From the NCBI RefSeq assembly GCF_965215655.1, contig NZ_OZ244111.1, positions 2,604,001 to 2,668,000 of the forward strand: a stretch of DNA of 64,000 nucleotides, written 5' to 3'. How positions within the stretch are numbered: position 1 is the stretch's first letter; each line of letters starts with the position of its first letter. The translations under genes and the position numbers were made by a program. The notes under the pieces are model-generated. The model saw nothing but the letters and a program-made list of their open reading frames with translations. It was not told where the DNA came from and ran no database searches. Below, in pieces: positions 35,230 to 42,758 of the stretch. This DNA comes from Nioella sp965215655 (GTDB taxonomy: Bacteria > Pseudomonadota > Alphaproteobacteria > Rhodobacterales > Rhodobacteraceae).

Positions 35230-36525
35230 ATGAACGCGCCCCACCGCGACGCTGGTTTCTTCACCGAAACCCTCGCCACCCGTGACCCGGAGATCTTCGG
35301 TGCCATCACCAAGGAGCTCGGCCGTCAGCGCGACGAGATCGAGCTTATTGCCTCTGAAAACATCGTCAGCCGCGCCGTGATGGAAGCGCAGGGTTCGGTG
35401 ATGACCAACAAGTATGCCGAGGGCTATCCGGGCCGTCGCTACTATGGCGGCTGCCAGTTCGTGGACATCGCCGAGGATCTGGCCATCGAACGCGCCAAGC
35501 AGCTTTTTGGCTGCGAATACGCCAACGTCCAGCCCAATTCCGGGTCGCAGGCCAACCAGGGCGTCTTCACCGCGCTGCTCCAGCCCGGCGACACGATCCT
35601 GGGCATGAGCCTCGATGCCGGCGGTCACCTGACCCACGGCGCCAAGCCCAACCAGTCGGGCAAGTGGTTCAATGCCATCCAATATGGCGTGCGTCAGCAG
35701 GACAACCTGATCGACTATGACCAGGTGCAGGCACTTGCCACCGAACATCAGCCCAAGCTGATCATCGCCGGCGGCTCCGCCATCCCGCGCCAGATCGACT
35801 TTGCCAAGTTCCGCGAGATCGCAGACAGCGTCGGGGCCTACCTGATGGTGGATATGGCCCATTTCGCCGGTCTCGTGGCAGCGGGTGAGCACCCCTCGCC
35901 CTTCCCCCATGCGGATGTCGCCACCACCACCACGCACAAGACCCTGCGCGGCCCGCGCGGCGGCATGATCGTCACAAATGACGAGGCCATCGCCAAGAAG
36001 GTCAATTCGGCCATTTTCCCGGGCATTCAGGGCGGCCCCCTGATGCATGTCATCGCGGGTAAGGCCGTGGCCTTCGGTGAAGCGCTGCGCCCCGAGTTCA
36101 AAGCCTACCAGCAACAGGTGCGCGCCAATGCCGTAGCCCTTGCCGACCAACTGATGAAAGGCGGGCTCGATATCGTCACCGGCGGCACCGACACCCATGT
36201 GATGCTGGTCGACCTGCGCCCCAAGGGCGTCAAGGGCAACGCCACCGAAAAGGCCCTGGGCCGCGCCCACATCACCTGCAACAAGAACGGCATCCCCTTC
36301 GATTCTGAAAAGCCGACCATCACCTCGGGCATCCGCCTCGGCACGCCCGCAGGCACCACCCGCGGCTTCGGAGAGGCCGAGTTCCGCCAGATCGCCGACT
36401 GGATCGTCGAAGTGGTCGACGGGCTCGCCGCCAATGGCGAAGAGGGCAATGCCGAGGTCGAGGAAAAGGTGAAAGCCGAGGTGGCAGCGCTCTGCGCCCG
36501 CTTCCCGCTCTACCCCGATCTCTGA
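35230..36525 (+). CDS. glyA: Serine hydroxymethyltransferase
   Basis: A 431-aa PLP enzyme interconverting serine and glycine with transfer of a one-carbon unit to tetrahydrofolate. Family marks are the N-terminal ELIASENIVSRAVMEAQGSVMTNKYAEGYPGRRYYGG, the PLP-lysine site TTTTHKTLRGPRGGMIV, and RLGTPAGTTRGFGEAEFRQIADWIVEVV. The ATG at 35230 has AAGGGAGA upstream; the very long in-frame extension back to 34267 is antisense to nadK and not coding. No glycine-riboswitch features were recognised in the 204-bp leader. Confidence 0.97.
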   Translation: MNAPHRDAGFFTETLATRDPEIFGAITKELGRQRDEIELIASENIVSRAVMEAQGSVMTNKYAEGYPGRRYYGGCQFVDIAEDLAIERAKQLFGCEYANVQPNSGSQANQGVFTALLQPGDTILGMSLDAGGHLTHGAKPNQSGKWFNAIQYGVRQQDNLIDYDQVQALATEHQPKLIIAGGSAIPRQIDFAKFREIADSVGAYLMVDMAHFAGLVAAGEHPSPFPHADVATTTTHKTLRGPRGGMIVTNDEAIAKKVNSAIFPGIQGGPLMHVIAGKAVAFGEALRPEFKAYQQQVRANAVALADQLMKGGLDIVTGGTDTHVMLVDLRPKGVKGNATEKALGRAHITCNKNGIPFDSEKPTITSGIRLGTPAGTTRGFGEAEFRQIADWIVEVVDGLAANGEEGNAEVEEKVKAEVAALCARFPLYPDL

Positions 36526-36548
36526 TCGCCCCGGCGGATCAGACAGGC

Positions 36549-36577
36549 GGCCGCTCCGATACCGGGGCGGCCCTTTT
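36549..36577 (+). terminator. Terminator after glyA
   Basis: GGCCGC (36549-36554) pairs with GCGGCC (36567-36572), with a short additional CCG/CGG inner stem, and is followed by CTTTTC. It lies 23 bp after the glyA stop. Confidence 0.7.
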
Positions 36578-36657
36578 CATTGCGACGCCCCTTCCGCGCA
36601 CCCGCGGCAGCACGCAGCAAGGAAGGCCCCAAAGGGGCCTGACGCGCTGCGTTCCCC

Positions 36658-37287
36658 GGTCGACGCCAGAGGCGGCGAAACCGTTTGGCGACCCGGCCCC
36701 TACGCCCTACCCTGCCCGATGAATGGAGACCGCCATGCTCACCATCTGGGGTCGCGCCAAATCCTCCAACGTTCAGGCCGTTATGTGATGCGTGGGGGAA
36801 CTCGGCCTCGATCACATCCGCCACGATGTCGGCCATCTCCACGGCGGGCTCGACAATGCCGACTTCGCCCGCCTCAACCCTAACCGCTAGATCCCGGTGA
36901 TCCGGGATGGCGACGATGCCCCGATCTGGGAAACCGGCGCAATCCTGCGTTACCTCGCCGCCCGCTACGGATCAGACGCCTTCTGGCCCGCCGCCCCCTG
37001 CCCCGTCTCGCCGCCTATCACGACCGGCTGATGACCCGCCCGGCCTTCCGGACCCATGTCATGGTCGACTACGAGGTCCTGCGCGGCTCGCTTCTGTGAC
37101 GCCTTCCTTTCATCTTGGCGACAAATACCTCCGCCGGAGGCATCCCATCCCCTCCACAAGCCCGTCCAAAGGTCAGTAGAAACCGCCCTCCCCGCACGCC
37201 CGTGGCAACGCGGCCCGACGAGGCCTCCGGCGCAAGCCGGGGGTTGAGGCGGTCCGCTCGCGGGTCGACGCCGACAGGCGGCGAAAC
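36658..37287 (+). repeat. Imperfect 24-25 bp direct repeat flanking the GST pseudogene
   Basis: GGTCGACGCC-AGAGGCGGCGAAAC at 36658-36681 recurs at 37263-37287 with one substitution-indel difference (GACAGG for AGAGG). The pair brackets the GST pseudogene. It may be a REP-like intergenic element or a trace of rearrangement. Confidence 0.5.
36735..37099 (+). pseudogene. Decayed glutathione S-transferase gene
   Basis: Translation from the ATG at 36735 gives MLTIWGRAKSSNVQAVM, then a stop (TGA at 36786 where Trp is expected). GST sequence continues with CVGELGLDHIRHDVG and FARLNPNR, and a second stop (TAG at 36888) precedes IPVIRDGDDAPIWETGAILRYLAARYG. After about residue 80 the frame shifts. 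A large internal part is missing, and only the C-terminal tail AAYHDRLMTRPAFRTHVMV is recognisable in another frame, ending at 37099. Two stops, a frameshift and a deletion make this clearly non-functional. It lies between two imperfect copies of a 24-25 bp repeat. Confidence 0.85.
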
Positions 37288-37288
37288 G

Positions 37289-38068
37289 CTAGCCGTCCCC
37301 GGCCAGCCGCGCCAGCAACCCCGCCCGGTCCGCCAGATAGGGCAACCGCGCCCGCGCCGCATCTACGGCATCCCGGTCAAGCTTTGCCGTGATCAGCTCC
37401 GGCCCGGCCCCGGCCAGTGCCACGCACTGCCCCACCGGCCCCACGATCCGGCTGCCGCCATAATAGGACAGCCCGTTTTCCGCGCCCGCATGGTTGGCGT
37501 AAAGCAGCCACAACCCGTTCTCGAAGCCGCGCGCGGGCATCACCTCGCGCGAGACGTTTCCCCACTGATCCGACAGCGCTGTCGGCACGAACAGCACCTC
37601 TGCCCCCGCCAGCGCCGCCGCGCGCGGGCCTTCAGGAAACTCCGCGTCGTAGCAAATGAGGATCGCACAGCGCACGCCCCCGAAGTCGAAGACTGCACAG
37701 CCCTGCCCTTCGGCAAAGCGCCCGGTTTCCGGCCCCGGCGGGATCACCAGCTTGCGGTGATGGGCAATGGGCCCGTCCGGCCCCACCAGCTGTGCGGAAT
37801 TGTAGACCTTGTCGCCATCGCGCTCCGCATAGCCATAAAGCACCGCCGTCCCGACCCGCGCCGCCAGCGCCTGCACGGCCTGTGCAAAAGGCCCGTCCGC
37901 CGGTTCCGCCAGCCGTTCGATGCCATCCCCGACGTGGTATCCGCAGGCGAAAAGCTCCGGGCAGAGCACCACGTCGAGCCCCCGCCCCGCTATCGCGGCC
38001 TCCAGCCGCGCCAATCGCTCTGCCGCCGTCAGGCCCGCCCCGTCGCTCTGCCAGATCCCGGCCTTCAT
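37289..38068 (-). CDS. Carbon-nitrogen hydrolase (nitrilase superfamily)
   Basis: A 259-aa nitrilase-superfamily amidase with the Glu-Lys-Cys triad: Glu in LCPELFACGY, Lys in AHHRKLVIPPGPE and Cys in AILICYDAEFPE. Start MKAGIWQSDGAG at 38068 overlaps the stop of the M24-like gene by 4 bp. The family hydrolyses amides or nitriles, and branches include omega-amidases and N-carbamoyl hydrolases. The strict coupling to an M24 C-N hydrolase homologue suggests consecutive steps in degradation of a nitrogen compound; the substrate is unknown. Confidence 0.9.
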   Translation of the reverse strand: MKAGIWQSDGAGLTAAERLARLEAAIAGRGLDVVLCPELFACGYHVGDGIERLAEPADGPFAQAVQALAARVGTAVLYGYAERDGDKVYNSAQLVGPDGPIAHHRKLVIPPGPETGRFAEGQGCAVFDFGGVRCAILICYDAEFPEGPRAAALAGAEVLFVPTALSDQWGNVSREVMPARGFENGLWLLYANHAGAENGLSYYGGSRIVGPVGQCVALAGAGPELITAKLDRDAVDAARARLPYLADRAGLLARLAGDG

Positions 38069-39225
38069 GGCAGGCGGCCCGAATAGAGGATCTCCCGCGG
38101 ATACTCGGTCAGGTAGTCGCAGCCCGCTTCTGTCACCACGATGGAATCCCCGATCCGCCCGCCGCACTGGCCATCCAGAGAAATCCCGCCGTCCACGGCA
38201 AAGGTCATCCCCGGTTGCAATACGGTGCAATCCCCCGCCTTCAGTTCCGGCGCTTCCAGATAGCTCATGCCAATGGAGCGCCCGGTGCGATAGCCGGTCT
38301 CAAAACCGCGCGCCCGGTAGACCTCGTTCGCCGCCTCCGCCACGCTTTCCGCCGTCACCCCGGGCCGGATCGCCGCAATCGCCGCCTGCTGCGCGTCGAT
38401 GGCCGCCTGCTGCACGCGGATGGCCTCATCGCTGGCATGTTCGATGAAGAACATCCGGTCGAAACCAAGCTTGTAGAGCTTGAATTGCGCCATGTTGCAG
38501 AAACAGAAATAGACCGGGTCGCCGGGGGCCAGCCGCTTCACGCTGGCGCGGCGATGGACCATCGAGGTGTCGCTGCCAGACTGCATGATTTGCAAGCCCT
38601 GGATCATCGGCGACACGAAGGCTTCCCACCCCCTGTCGGTCAAAAAGCCCGCGGCCTTGCGCGTTCCCGCATCGATCACGGCAAGCGCCGCTTCATATTC
38701 GGGCACGTCTGCTGCCAGCGCCCCATGGGCCGCCCCCATCATCGCCCCCGCGATCTGGCCTGCCTGGCGCATGACCTCGATCTCGGCGGGCGACTTGATC
38801 ATCCGCATGGCCCCAAGGATGGGCGAGACATCGGTCAGCTCGGTCCCCGGCATCTGATCGTCGAACCAATTGCGCAAGGGGGCTGGCAAGGTGCCCCTTT
38901 CCACCGCCACGCGGTGGGCATCGCCCAGAACCTTCGGCAACACGTGGACCCAGTGATTGTTGCCCATATCCTCCCAGGTCACGATGTCCTCGACCCAGGT
39001 CATGGCTGCGACCATCTCGCTTTCCATCAGCGGCGTGACGACGACAGGCGCTGCATCGGGCCGAACCACCAGCGCCGTGGGCCGCCCGAACTCCACCGAC
39101 AGATACCCCCAGAACCCGGCCAGATAGCCGATCGAGGCTTCATCCGTGATCAGCGCCACCTCGATCCCGGCCTCGGCCAGTTTCTGCTGGAACCGCGCGT
39201 GTCTGTTTTTGGCTTCATCGAGCAT
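38065..39225 (-). CDS. M24 (creatinase/Xaa-Pro peptidase) family protein lacking metal ligands
   Basis: A 386-aa paralogue of the protein at 17481-18629, starting MLDEAKNRHARFQQ with AGGGGGACGAG before the ATG. N-terminal creatinase domain: VALITDEASIGYLAGFWGYLSVEFGRPTALVV. Metal ligands are again replaced (YFCFCNM has Cys for the first Asp; LGFDRMFF keeps one Asp; YRTGRSIGMS lacks the His; FAVDGG and GRIGDS lack both Glu). A metal-independent C-N hydrolase of creatinase or ectoine-hydrolase kind fits best. Co-transcribed with the nitrilase downstream. Confidence 0.8.
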   Translation of the reverse strand: MLDEAKNRHARFQQKLAEAGIEVALITDEASIGYLAGFWGYLSVEFGRPTALVVRPDAAPVVVTPLMESEMVAAMTWVEDIVTWEDMGNNHWVHVLPKVLGDAHRVAVERGTLPAPLRNWFDDQMPGTELTDVSPILGAMRMIKSPAEIEVMRQAGQIAGAMMGAAHGALAADVPEYEAALAVIDAGTRKAAGFLTDRGWEAFVSPMIQGLQIMQSGSDTSMVHRRASVKRLAPGDPVYFCFCNMAQFKLYKLGFDRMFFIEHASDEAIRVQQAAIDAQQAAIAAIRPGVTAESVAEAANEVYRARGFETGYRTGRSIGMSYLEAPELKAGDCTVLQPGMTFAVDGGISLDGQCGGRIGDSIVVTEAGCDYLTEYPREILYSGRLP

Positions 39226-39334
39226 TCTCGTCCCCCTGTTGGCTATTGACCAGCCTGCGCGCTTCACAGCCGGATGCATGCCAGATCGCGGCCTTTCCGT
39301 GTCGCTCGAGGACAAGCCGCGCCTCGCCCGACCT

Positions 39335-39916
39335 TCAGGCAGCCACGGATTTGCGGACCATGTCCCAGTAGATGCCTTCCACATCGGCGCGCGCCAGTCG
39401 CCCGCCCTCTCGGTACCAGGTATTGACCCCGGTCAACATCGCGATGATCGCCATTGTCGCCAGCTTGCCATCGGCCACCGCGAAGGCGCCGCTCTGCTGT
39501 CCGCGCTGCAAGATCCCCTGCAGCCGATCCTCGTAGCGTTTGCGCAAGCCCTCGATCACGGCGAAGTTTTCCGGCTCCAGGTTGCGCAGTTCCATATAGG
39601 CGATGAAGACCAGTTCCGGCCGGTCGAGGTGATAGCGGATATGGTGGCGGCAGAACGCTTCCAACTGTTCCAGCGGCGGGCCGTCCGGTACCTGCCAATT
39701 GCTCAGCAGATGGTCCATGTGATCGCGCATTAGTTCGAACAGAAGCGACTGCTTGTCGGGTGTGTAGAGATAGAGCGCCCCCGCCTGCACCCCCACCTCC
39801 TTGGCGATCTGGCGCATGGAGACGGCGGCAAAGCCATGCCGCGCGAACAGTTTCAGCGCGGCATCGCGGACCTTGGGACCGGTGGTTTCCGCATGTGAGC
39901 CTTGTTTGCGTGCCAT
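39335..39916 (-). CDS. TetR/AcrR family transcriptional regulator
   Basis: A 193-aa regulator with an N-terminal helix-turn-helix (VRDAALKLFARHGFAAVSMRQIAKEVGVQAGALYLYTPDKQSLLFELM) and a C-terminal ligand/dimer domain (RPELVFIAYMELRNLEPENFAVIEGLRKRYEDRL) typical of the TetR C33-like group. The gene is 109 bp upstream of the M24-nitrilase pair on the same strand, so it may control them, though no operator was recognised. Confidence 0.88.
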   Translation of the reverse strand: MARKQGSHAETTGPKVRDAALKLFARHGFAAVSMRQIAKEVGVQAGALYLYTPDKQSLLFELMRDHMDHLLSNWQVPDGPPLEQLEAFCRHHIRYHLDRPELVFIAYMELRNLEPENFAVIEGLRKRYEDRLQGILQRGQQSGAFAVADGKLATMAIIAMLTGVNTWYREGGRLARADVEGIYWDMVRKSVAA

Positions 39917-40042
39917 ATCATCACCCTAGCGCTGCCCACCCGATATGAACAGATGTTCAATTCACCAAAACCGCCTTGCCGCTGGACGCCGCCCGCCTGA
40001 CCGCGCTATCAGTTGGGGGCTCGTTTCTGCCATGGGGGCCGC

Positions 40043-40297
40043 ATGCGCGCCTTGATCTGTCTTTCCTTGCTGCTGGTGCTCTCGGCCTGTTCGATTCGCG
40101 CGCCCGAGCTTGATGCCTCGATCACCGAAACCAGCCGCGCGGCGGACTGGCCGGAACTGGTGCCGCTTGGCCCCCTGCTGGCCGGGGCCGAGGCGCTGCC
40201 GCCCCGCGCCGCCGATACCGAAGGCCGCACATTGCAATGGCGCGCGGCCGACTTGCGCCGCCGTGCCGCGATTCTGCGCAGGCTCAGCATCAATTAA
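40043..40297 (+). CDS. Small predicted lipoprotein
   Basis: An 84-aa protein starting MRALICLSLLLVLSAC with a clear lipobox (LSAC), so the mature form would begin with a lipidated Cys and carry about 68 residues. The mature part has an acidic start, then WPELVPLGPLLAGAEALPPRA and a basic C-terminal helix (WRAADLRRRAAILRRLSIN). No family is recognised. It lies 82 bp upstream of hom on the same strand. Confidence 0.75.
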   Translation: MRALICLSLLLVLSACSIRAPELDASITETSRAADWPELVPLGPLLAGAEALPPRAADTEGRTLQWRAADLRRRAAILRRLSIN

Positions 40298-40379
40298 GCC
40301 GCTGGCCCACGTTGCGCCGCCCGGTCATTGCCGCTAACAGACAGAAAACCTGCAAGACCAGACAGCCGGAGGATTTTCC

Positions 40380-41666
40380 ATGACAGACCCGCTTCGCCTT
40401 GGCATCGCCGGGCTTGGGACCGTGGGCGTGGGCGTCGTGAAGATCGTCCAGCAAAGAGCCGATCTTCTGGCCGCGCGCACTGGCCGACCGGTGACGATCT
40501 CGGCGGTATCAGCGCGGTCCCGCGACAAGGATCGCGGCGTCGATATCTCGGGCTATGCATGGGAAGACGATCCGGTGGTTCTGGCCACGCGCGACGATGT
40601 GGATGTGTTCGTGGAACTGATGGGCGGCTCCGACGGCCCGGCCAAGGCCGCGACCGAGGCCGCCATTGAGGCGGGCAAGGATGTGGTCACTGCCAACAAG
40701 GCAATGCTGGCCCATCACGGGCAGGTCATGGCCGAGGCCGCCGAGGCCGCAGGCCGGGTGATCCGCTTCGAGGCCGCCGTTGCAGGCGGCATCCCGGTTG
40801 TGAAGGCCCTGACCGAAGGGCTGGCAGGCAATGAAATCAGCCGCGTCATGGGCGTCATGAACGGCACCTGCAATTATATCCTGACGCGGATGCAGTCGGC
40901 GGGCCTGTCCTATGACGAGGTCTTTGAGGAAGCCAACCAGCTCGGCTATCTGGAGGCTGATCCCAATCTCGACGTGGGCGGCGTCGACGCAGGCCACAAA
41001 CTGGCCCTGCTGTCGGCCATCGCTTTCGGCACCCAGGTCGATTTCGACGGGGTGGCGCTGGAAGGCATCGGTCAGGTCACCATCGAGGATATCAACCAGG
41101 CCGCTGAACTGGGCTTCCGCATCAAGCTGCTCGGCGTTGCCCGGATGACGGGGCGCGGGCTGGAACAGCGGATGACGCCGTGCCTTGTGCCCGAAAACAG
41201 CCCGCTCGGTCAGTTGGAAGGTGGCACCAACATGGTGGTGCTCGATGGCGATTCCGTGGGCCAGATCGTGATGCGCGGCGCCGGGGCCGGGGAAGGCCCG
41301 ACCGCCAGTGCCGTCATGTCCGACGTGCTGGACATCGCCCGTGGCATCCGCCTGTCCACTTTCGGCCAGCCCGCCGCGACATTGGTCAAGGCCAATCGCG
41401 CCGCCGTGGCGACCGCCGCGCCCTACTATCTCCGCCTGACGCTCAAGGACAAACCCGGCGCGCTGGCCAAGGTCGCCGCCGTTCTGGGCGATTGCGGCAT
41501 CTCCATCGACCGGATGCGCCAGCGCAGCCATGGCAGCACCGATGCGCCGGTTCTCATTGTGACCCACAAGGTCGCCGCGCCCTCACTGCAGGACGCGTTG
41601 GAGGCCTTGCCGAAAACCGATGTGGTGATCGGCCAGCCCGTCGCGCTGCGGATCGAGAATGTCTGA
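40380..41666 (+). CDS. hom: Homoserine dehydrogenase
   Basis: A 428-aa NAD(P)H-dependent homoserine dehydrogenase of the threonine/methionine pathway. N-terminal Rossmann motif LGIAGLGTVGVGVVKIV, substrate-binding region VMNGTCNYILTRMQ and EANQLGYLEADPNLDVGGVDAGHKLALLSAIAF, and a C-terminal ACT domain (YYLRLTLKDKPGALAKVAAVLGDCGISIDRM) consistent with feedback control by threonine. GGAGG lies 8 bp before the ATG. Followed by a leader with three hairpins, then glpX. Confidence 0.97.
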   Translation: MTDPLRLGIAGLGTVGVGVVKIVQQRADLLAARTGRPVTISAVSARSRDKDRGVDISGYAWEDDPVVLATRDDVDVFVELMGGSDGPAKAATEAAIEAGKDVVTANKAMLAHHGQVMAEAAEAAGRVIRFEAAVAGGIPVVKALTEGLAGNEISRVMGVMNGTCNYILTRMQSAGLSYDEVFEEANQLGYLEADPNLDVGGVDAGHKLALLSAIAFGTQVDFDGVALEGIGQVTIEDINQAAELGFRIKLLGVARMTGRGLEQRMTPCLVPENSPLGQLEGGTNMVVLDGDSVGQIVMRGAGAGEGPTASAVMSDVLDIARGIRLSTFGQPAATLVKANRAAVATAAPYYLRLTLKDKPGALAKVAAVLGDCGISIDRMRQRSHGSTDAPVLIVTHKVAAPSLQDALEALPKTDVVIGQPVALRIENV

Positions 41667-41676
41667 CCGTCGTTAA

Positions 41677-41747
41677 AGGCTCGAAACGGTCAGAGCCTAA
41701 ACGTCACGGGGGTCTCCCCCGCCTTGTGCCGGAGCCCCGGTGCGGGG
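41677..41747 (+). promoter_or_regulatory. Three consecutive hairpins between hom and glpX
   Basis: AGGCTC/GAGCCT (41677-41698), CGGGGG-TCT-CCCCCG-type stem (41707-41721) and CCCCG/CGGGG (41735-41747) follow each other in the 123-bp gap. None has a T-run, so they may be RNA processing or attenuation structures rather than simple terminators. Confidence 0.45.
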
Positions 41748-41789
41748 TAATGATTTCCAAACGGCCCAAGAAAAACTGGATTGTCCCAA

Positions 41790-42755
41790 ATGTCTCATCC
41801 CACCGATTTCAATGACCGCATGCTCTCTCTCGGCCTCGCCCGCGTGTCCGAGGCCGCTGCCATCGCCTCTGCCAAGCTGATCGGGCGTGGCGACGAGAAG
41901 GCCGCGGATCAGGCGGCGGTGAATGCCATGCGCGACCAGCTGAACATGCTGGATATCGCCGGGATGGTCGTGATCGGCGAAGGGGAGCGGGACGAGGCCC
42001 CGATGCTCTATATCGGTGAAGAGGTCGGCACCGGGGATGGCCCCGCCGTCGATATCGCGCTCGACCCGCTGGAAGGCACGACGCTCACTGCCAAGGACAT
42101 GCCGAACGCGCTGACCGTCATCGCCATGGGTCCGCGCGGGTCAATGCTGCACGCACCCGACACCTATATGGATAAGCTCGCCATCGGGCCGGGCTATCCC
42201 CAAGGCATCGTAACGCTCGACATGGACCCGGCCACCCGCGTCTCGGCGCTGGCCAATGCCAAGGGCTGCCTGCCCTCCGATATCACCGTCTGCATTCTCG
42301 AACGCCCCCGTCATGAACAGATGATCGAAGAGGTGCGCGGCACCGGTGCCGCCATCCGCCTGATCACCGATGGCGACGTTGCGGGCGTCATGCATTGCGC
42401 CGAACCCGACGTGACCGGCATCGACATGTATATGGGCCGGGGTGGCGCGCCCGAGGGCGTTCTGGCCGCCGCCGCCCTGAAATGCATGGGCGGGCAGATG
42501 TATGGCCAGCTGGTATTCCGCAACGATGACGAACGCGCCCGCGCTGCCAAGACCGGCATCACCGATCTGGACCGCATCTACTCGCGCGACGAGATGGTGA
42601 CGCAGGACGTGATCTTCTCGGCCACCGGCGTCACCAACGGCTCGATCCTGAACGGCATCAAGCGCGAGGTGGGCTGGCTGACCGTGGAAACGCTGCTGAT
42701 GCGGTCCAAGACCGGGTCGGTGCGCAAGATGATCTACCGCAACCCCTCTCGCTGA
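41790..42755 (+). CDS. glpX: Fructose-1,6-bisphosphatase class II
   Basis: A 321-aa GlpX-type phosphatase of gluconeogenesis. The metal and substrate motifs GMVVIGEGERDEAPMLYIGEEVG, VDIALDPLEGTTLTAKDMPNALTVIA and DVIFSATGVTNGSILNGIK are all present. The ATG at 41790 is preferred over a TTG 9 bp upstream. It ends 3 bp before the recJ ATG, so hom-glpX-recJ are probably co-transcribed, an arrangement I recall as conserved in rhodobacterial genomes. Confidence 0.96.
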   Translation: MSHPTDFNDRMLSLGLARVSEAAAIASAKLIGRGDEKAADQAAVNAMRDQLNMLDIAGMVVIGEGERDEAPMLYIGEEVGTGDGPAVDIALDPLEGTTLTAKDMPNALTVIAMGPRGSMLHAPDTYMDKLAIGPGYPQGIVTLDMDPATRVSALANAKGCLPSDITVCILERPRHEQMIEEVRGTGAAIRLITDGDVAGVMHCAEPDVTGIDMYMGRGGAPEGVLAAAALKCMGGQMYGQLVFRNDDERARAAKTGITDLDRIYSRDEMVTQDVIFSATGVTNGSILNGIKREVGWLTVETLLMRSKTGSVRKMIYRNPSR

Positions 42756-42758
42756 GGC

